Below, one piece after another: positions 59,955-64,000 of a stretch of DNA of 64,000 nucleotides. Both the position numbers and the translations under genes were made by a program. Under the pieces are notes generated by a model, which ran no database searches, was not told the origin of the DNA, and was given only the letters and a program-made list of their open reading frames with translations. The stretch is from Flavobacterium cutihirudinis. GTDB lineage: Bacteria; Bacteroidota; Bacteroidia; Flavobacteriales; Flavobacteriaceae. The number at the start of each line of letters is the position of its first letter. Position 1 is the first letter of the stretch. The stretch is taken from contig NZ_QRDQ01000010.1 of the NCBI RefSeq assembly GCF_003385895.1, positions 62,001 to 126,000 on the forward strand. The letters run 5' to 3'.

Positions 59955-59987
59955 AAAAAAAGCCTCAGAGGAATCTGAAGCTTTTTG
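59955..59987. terminator. AGCTTCAGA hairpin, copy 5
   Basis: AAAAAAGCCTCAGA / TCTGAAGCTTTTT. Followed at 60030-60054 by GTGAGAA-ATCAGGAGACA-TTCTCAC and CAGCGTTTCATGAGGA, which parallels the order of elements after the tRNA (50585-50622, CAGCTTTTCATAAGGA). Otherwise the 59688-60077 gap shows no gene. Confidence 0.7.
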
Positions 59988-60077
59988 TTTATTTAGGATA
60001 TGAAAAAAAATAATTGACCTAGGTTTTGGGTGAGAAATCAGGAGACATTCTCACAGCGTTTCATGAGGATTTTTTCT

Positions 60078-60536
60078 TTATTGTAATGAAATTTCTTCTA
60101 ATTTATCCAATGCTTTAGGATAAGTGTTTTTAAAGTAATCCAAATATTCATCAATAGTATCCATTTCCACGGTTACAGTTGTACTACCGTTATTTTCCTG
60201 AAAAGTGTAATTTTCGTGTCCGCCTGCCCATTTTTCGACCTGTTCACCAGTAGTAACTTCTGTATCTCCGTCCAGAAATCCATAATGACGAATCGAAATA
60301 AAACTAGCCGGTTGGTGTTCTGCAATTTCCGAAACCATTCCGCCTTTTTTACCATTTTCATCTACGCCTACAAAAAGGATTTTACTTCCTTTATCCCAAC
60401 TTCCTTCGTAAGTAGAAGTAGGGTTAAAAGTTGCTGTCCAATATTCATAAGTGGCTTTGTTTTTTAAGCCTAGCATCGTTTCATATACCTTTTGAGCCGA
60501 TGCTTTAATTTCTTTTTTAAATTGTAATTTTTGCAT
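60078..60536 (-). CDS. SRPBCC-domain protein (START/Bet v1-like)
   Basis: 152 aa, cytosolic. The helix-grip fold is suggested by MQKLQFKKEIKASAQKVYET at the N-terminus, YEYWTATFNPTSTYEGSWDK, GGMVSEIAEHQPASFISIRH, and a C-terminal helix LDYFKNTYPKALDKLEEISL. It belongs to the AHSA1-like/polyketide-cyclase group that binds hydrophobic ligands. The ligand is unknown. It stands alone, with repeats downstream and a 250-bp AT-rich gap upstream. Confidence 0.82.
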   Translation of the reverse strand: MQKLQFKKEIKASAQKVYETMLGLKNKATYEYWTATFNPTSTYEGSWDKGSKILFVGVDENGKKGGMVSEIAEHQPASFISIRHYGFLDGDTEVTTGEQVEKWAGGHENYTFQENNGSTTVTVEMDTIDEYLDYFKNTYPKALDKLEEISLQ

Positions 60537-60789
60537 TGCTTTCTTTATTTAAAGTTTTAAATCAGTTTTTCACCTCTAAATATTTAATAACTTAAATTCT
60601 TTATTTTCTTAAAACACATTCTTTTATCGACTTTTTATCGATTTTGAGTTTATCTTCAAATTTACTATAAAACATTGTAGATAAGTGTTTTATGGTTCTA
60701 AAATATTTAAAAATTTAATTGTTCAAATTTCTAACAACAGAAAAAAATGTGTGATTTAAAAGACTGAAAGAGAATACTATTCATAGCTC

Positions 60790-61905
60790 CTATATAAATT
60801 TGTCTCTTAATTTCATAAATGGCTTTTCTATTGTCAAGTGAAGAAGATATGCTCCAAGAACGCAAGTAATCATACAAATTAGAAGCATTATATTGTGCTC
60901 TATTTCAAAATCTTTTAATAGTTGGTGCGTTGTATGAATTATTCCTTTATGTGTCAAATAAAGTGAAAAAGATAGATTGGCTATAAATGTTGTAATTTTT
61001 GAATTCGTTTGGTATAAAAAACTTGTAGGGCTAATTGAACCAAGAACCAGGATTCCAAAACCAAAAGCAATTAACGGAAAACCAAAAACGGACACCTTAA
61101 AAGTCAATAAGTCTTCACATAAAAAATAAGCAACTGTCAAAATAACTAAACTTAATGCGATAAAATGATTGCCATATTTCGAAAGTTTGAACCATAAATT
61201 TGGTAAGAACTGATAAATTGCTGCAATCGAAACACCAACTAAAAGTCCGTCTAAGCGATTGTAGGTTGGGTAATAAATAAATTTATACCAGTACATCCAG
61301 CTATTTTCGTTATTAATTTTTGGCAGATATAAGTAATTAAAATTATAGAATCTAATCGCAAAACCAAATAAAAACAAGCCTATTAGTAGCCAAAATGATT
61401 TGGAGAACAGTTTTGAAGTTTGAAGGAAGATTAGAATAATGGGCAAGAAAAAATAGAAATGCTCTTCTACACATAACGACCAGCCATGCGAAAATGTTCC
61501 GTAATCTTTTAAATTAAGATTAAAGTTTTGAGTAAAAGTTAGAAATTTCCAAAGGGCAGGCAGAGCTTCTTTTTCTCTGAAATAAGGGATGCAGAAATAA
61601 ATAGCAACGGTTGCCAGATAGGCAGGAATAATCCTGAAAAATCGTTTAATGAAAAAAACTTTAAACGAAATTAATTGCCCTTTTTTAATCTGTAGAAATA
61701 GTTGTGAGGAAATTAAAAATCCACTTAGTACAAAAAACAAATCAACTCCTGTCCAACCAAATGAAGCTACACCAGGAAGCCATTCAGGTTCTCCGTTACT
61801 TATGATATAATAATGAAAAAAGAAAACCAAAATAATTGCAAAAGCTCGTAAATGATCTAATCCGTATAGCTTTTCATGAGTTTTAATCTCCAATTTTTCT
61901 TTCAT
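60790..61905 (-). CDS. Acyltransferase family 3 (OafA/YrhL-like)
   Basis: 371 aa with about ten membrane segments. Acyltransferase_3 marks: LYGLDHLRAFAIILVFFFHY near the start (Arg and His in LRAFAI...FFHY), GWTGVDLFFVLSGFLISSQL, FFIKRFFRIIPAYLATVAIY and the SLCVEEHFYFFLPI segment. Such proteins transfer acetyl or other acyl groups to exopolysaccharide, O-antigen or peptidoglycan. The acceptor is unknown; no polysaccharide cluster is adjacent. Confidence 0.92.
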   Translation of the reverse strand: MKEKLEIKTHEKLYGLDHLRAFAIILVFFFHYYIISNGEPEWLPGVASFGWTGVDLFFVLSGFLISSQLFLQIKKGQLISFKVFFIKRFFRIIPAYLATVAIYFCIPYFREKEALPALWKFLTFTQNFNLNLKDYGTFSHGWSLCVEEHFYFFLPIILIFLQTSKLFSKSFWLLIGLFLFGFAIRFYNFNYLYLPKINNENSWMYWYKFIYYPTYNRLDGLLVGVSIAAIYQFLPNLWFKLSKYGNHFIALSLVILTVAYFLCEDLLTFKVSVFGFPLIAFGFGILVLGSISPTSFLYQTNSKITTFIANLSFSLYLTHKGIIHTTHQLLKDFEIEHNIMLLICMITCVLGAYLLHLTIEKPFMKLRDKFI

Positions 61906-62152
61906 TATATACTTCTAATTTTAAGTTTGATTTTTCGCTGAATTTCAAACAAACATAACACTTAAGTTTTCAAAATACACGAAAAAGAAAAGCGAATTTT
62001 AAAGTTTTTTGGTTAGTTTTATTTCCTTAAAACAATTGTAGTTTCGCAAGCATAGCAAAAAACGTTTTAAATCTTATTCGGAATTAAAATATTATTACTT
62101 GCTTAATATTTATTGATATTAAGTCATTAATAATGTCTAATTAAAACAAACT

Positions 62153-62473
62153 ATGAATTTAATAAAATTGATTAAGTATTTCAGATCTGGAGGAACGTTT
62201 GAAAACTTTTGTTTGTCTCAATCTATAAATATGGACTCGGAAGTTGTGGAAATATATATGACAAAACCTTTTGGTATAAATAATGAATTAGGATTCTTTG
62301 AAATAGAAAAAACAGAAGCTAAAATAGAATATTATTTTAATGGGAAAATGTATTTCAACCTTTTTGACTTTTTTTATTTTCTTGATGCTATTGAAGAGGC
62401 AAATATTGGTATTTCTTTAACGGATGAAAAACTAGCTCAGGTACTTTTCGACTATGCCATTAACGATGCGTAA
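62153..62473 (+). CDS. Hypothetical protein (106 aa)
   Basis: Not recognised. It is soluble and acidic: MNLIKLIKYFRSGGTFENFC, EVVEIYMTKPFGINNELGFF, IEYYFNGKMYFNLFDFFYFL and a helical end SLTDEKLAQVLFDYAINDA. The pattern (short helix, then strands with alternating Phe/Tyr) resembles SMI1/KNR4-adjacent or immunity-type proteins, but that is only an impression. It is flanked by oppositely directed genes; a 247-bp AT-rich region precedes it. Confidence 0.55.
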   Translation: MNLIKLIKYFRSGGTFENFCLSQSINMDSEVVEIYMTKPFGINNELGFFEIEKTEAKIEYYFNGKMYFNLFDFFYFLDAIEEANIGISLTDEKLAQVLFDYAINDA

Positions 62474-62511
62474 AAAGTCCAGTTCTTAAATTGCCTTCAC
62501 ATATTGTAAAT

Positions 62512-63039
62512 TTACCAATCTGGTGAAACTGGTTTTATTTCGTTTACTTTTATTTTAGTAAATATTGTTTCAGTTTCATTCTTTTTCCTAATTTCTTTTA
62601 ATTCAACACCTTCGATTTTAAATTTTCTAATAGAACTCTTGCCTGCTTTGCTAAATGATGTATTAGGGATTTCTAATAGTAAAACATCATTTACTACATT
62701 ATAATAACCTACGATGAACGCTTTTTGAATATTATTGACATCAACTTTATTCGTTTTACTAATAAAGACGGCAAATTGGCCTGACTTAAAAAATCTCAAA
62801 TAAGTATATCTTTTTAATGCTATCGTTTCATCTTCGTAAAAATTAAAATAGATTGAATCTGCTTCAATTTTGCTAGACATTTCGTTGGTAAAAGACTTTT
62901 TAAACTTCATTTTTTTCAAATGCATTCTCCCGTTCTCATTTTCATCAATATACTTTGTATAATGTTGCGTTAATCGACAAGAACTTGCAAATAATAAAAG
63001 TATAAGTACTGAAATACTTCTCATAATTTTTAATAACAA
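62512..63039 (-). CDS. Hypothetical lipoprotein (175 aa)
   Basis: Lipoprotein signal MLLKIMRSISVLILLLFASS with Cys21 in the lipobox (ASSC). The mature part is beta-rich (KIEADSIYFNFYEDETIALK, YLRFFKSGQFAVFISKTN, GYYNVVNDVLLLEIPN), ending PVSPDW, as in small Bacteroidota lipoproteins of unknown function. It converges with the gene at 62153. No catalytic motif is visible. Confidence 0.65.
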   Translation of the reverse strand: MLLKIMRSISVLILLLFASSCRLTQHYTKYIDENENGRMHLKKMKFKKSFTNEMSSKIEADSIYFNFYEDETIALKRYTYLRFFKSGQFAVFISKTNKVDVNNIQKAFIVGYYNVVNDVLLLEIPNTSFSKAGKSSIRKFKIEGVELKEIRKKNETETIFTKIKVNEIKPVSPDW

Positions 63040-63360
63040 TAGAATAAATTAGATAAAACGTTTGATTGGCTTTTAGTGTTAGGATAAAGATTTCTGAAGT
63101 CTCTGAATTTACATGAAGATTTAATTGAATGGGTTTTAATTTTTATAAAGGTAAATAATATTTCAAGTAAATATTTTGTGATATCTTAAATGAAAAAAGA
63201 AGTTTGACTTTTTGCACGATTCTATGAATTCTAATCTGTTGTTTTTATCTTTCTTTAGGTTGTAACCTTTTTTATTTCAGTTGTTTAAACTTTTTGGTTA
63301 AATTTACTCATACAGAATTTCTCTGTAAAGAAATATCCGAATAACCAAATAAATATACAA

Positions 63361-64000
63361 ATGAGACATTTTCTTGTGTTACTCTTTTTTGCAGGTTGTA
63401 TTACTTTTTCTTCAGGACAAACAAAAACAGATTCTGTACCCAAAAAAGAAAAGAAAATAGAATTAAGGGTAATGCCTTATTTGAGTTATAATCGGAATCT
63501 TGAATTTATGTTTGGCGACATTCCGATGATGATGTATAAAGTGAAAGAAAGCGATACGATTTCTCCAAAATCATTATCAGGACTTTCAGCGATTTATACT
63601 ACTAATAAATCGTATGTATTAGCATTTTTCAACAGATGGTATTTTGATGAAGATAAATGGCGTGCTAAATTTTTCTTTTTTAATGGAAATCAGAATTCAC
63701 AGTTTTTTGTTGACGATATTGATCAGCCTGATTTTTATGATTATGGCACTAAAGTTACTATTTTTAGTGTAGGAGGTCAGCGCAAAATAGTTGGAAAATT
63801 CTATGGCGGTCTTTCTTATACCTATTCGCATTACAACACGGTTTATGAAGATGATATTTCGCCATCTTCAATCTCGCATTCCAATGCGTTGGTTGTTAAT
63901 TTGTTGTACGATACCAGAGATGCTGTTTATTATCCAACAAAGGGTTATAAAATTAAATTGGACTGGTCGACGTATCCCGAATTCCTGGATAATGAATTAG
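63361..64000 (+). CDS. Omp85/BamA-like surface antigen, 5' part (cut by window end)
   Basis: The frame opens at 63361 and stays open to the last base (213 codons), so the gene continues beyond the window. MRHFLVLLFFAGCITFSSGQ is a signal peptide (cleavage after GQ). The mature part has beta-barrel strands with alternating aromatics (LAFFNRWYFDEDKWRAKFFF; YGGLSYTYSHYNTVYEDD) and, near residue 180-200, NLLYDTRDAVYYPTKGYKIK, the bacterial-surface-antigen signature (YDTRD...P-x-x-G) of the BamA/TamA barrel. No POTRA domains fit in the short N-terminus, so it is a barrel-only relative. Confidence 0.82.
   Translation, partial: MRHFLVLLFFAGCITFSSGQTKTDSVPKKEKKIELRVMPYLSYNRNLEFMFGDIPMMMYKVKESDTISPKSLSGLSAIYTTNKSYVLAFFNRWYFDEDKWRAKFFFFNGNQNSQFFVDDIDQPDFYDYGTKVTIFSVGGQRKIVGKFYGGLSYTYSHYNTVYEDDISPSSISHSNALVVNLLYDTRDAVYYPTKGYKIKLDWSTYPEFLDNEL

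Noticed and set aside
50282..60077. Prophage or integrative element with its own integrase
   Set aside because: No integrase, transposase, relaxase or phage structural gene is visible; only tRNA-end and hairpin copies suggest past insertion.
63791..64000. Separate small gene at the window end
   Set aside because: It lies in another frame within the Omp85-like gene that runs from 63361 off the end of the window.

Overview
The window is AT-rich DNA from a Bacteroidota bacterium, most likely Flavobacterium. Supporting signs are SusC/SusD genes, Bacteroidota-type promoters (TTTG, about 19 nt, then TAnnTTTG), DUF4494, a histone-H1-like peptide, intergenic repeats of flavobacterial style, and an initiator tRNA with no encoded CCA. 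The species call is inference; no 16S or other marker is present.

Layout. 1-450: degenerate repeats. 450-1530: two minus-strand hypotheticals. 1.8-7.5 kb: a tripartite RND efflux operon (outer-membrane channel, pump, adaptor), divergent from a LytS/LytTR two-component system (7.7-9.4 kb) and a PepSY-like secreted protein. 10.2-13.0 kb: two short-chain dehydrogenases and an AraC regulator. 13.2-14.1 kb: a 2H phosphoesterase and a small receiver-like protein. 14.47-14.57 kb: a possible orphan small RNA.

14.6-41.9 kb is the centre of the window: a pectin/galacturonate catabolic region. A hexuronate transporter (exuT type) and kduI-kduD-uxaC-kdgK-kdgA-uxaB-uxaA encode both routes to 2-keto-3-deoxygluconate (the saturated route by UxaC/UxaB/UxaA, the unsaturated route by KduI/KduD), then kinase and aldolase. 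A LacI-family regulator follows, then a polysaccharide utilisation locus: GH28, SusC, SusD, an alpha/beta hydrolase, DUF4861, GH105, GH43, CE8 pectin methylesterase, a second GH28 and a CE12 acetylesterase. Matching TGyAATCGATTrCA palindromes lie just downstream of the promoters of exuT, kduI and the first GH28, and a weaker copy lies near lacI. This suggests one LacI-type regulon for the whole pathway.

42.3-45.5 kb: two related secreted proteins, one with seven near-identical 63-residue collagen-like repeats, the other a short version followed by an unknown small gene; both share an upstream element. 46-50 kb: histone-H1-like peptide, DUF4494, a secreted helical protein, a GT39 membrane glycosyltransferase and DUF4269. 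50.2 kb: tRNA-fMet with a near-consensus promoter.

50.3-60.1 kb looks accessory: DUF4304, an AraC regulator, two beta-lactamase-fold hydrolases, a PfpI-like protein, a GNAT, an SDR, and a DUF5694/DUF6090 pair. The blocks are separated by copies of the hairpin that follows the tRNA, and one copy still carries the tRNA 3' end. This could be an island built up by repeated insertion downstream of the tRNA, although no integrase is visible. 60-64 kb: an SRPBCC protein, an acyltransferase, two hypotheticals and the 5' part of an Omp85/BamA-like surface antigen cut by the window end.
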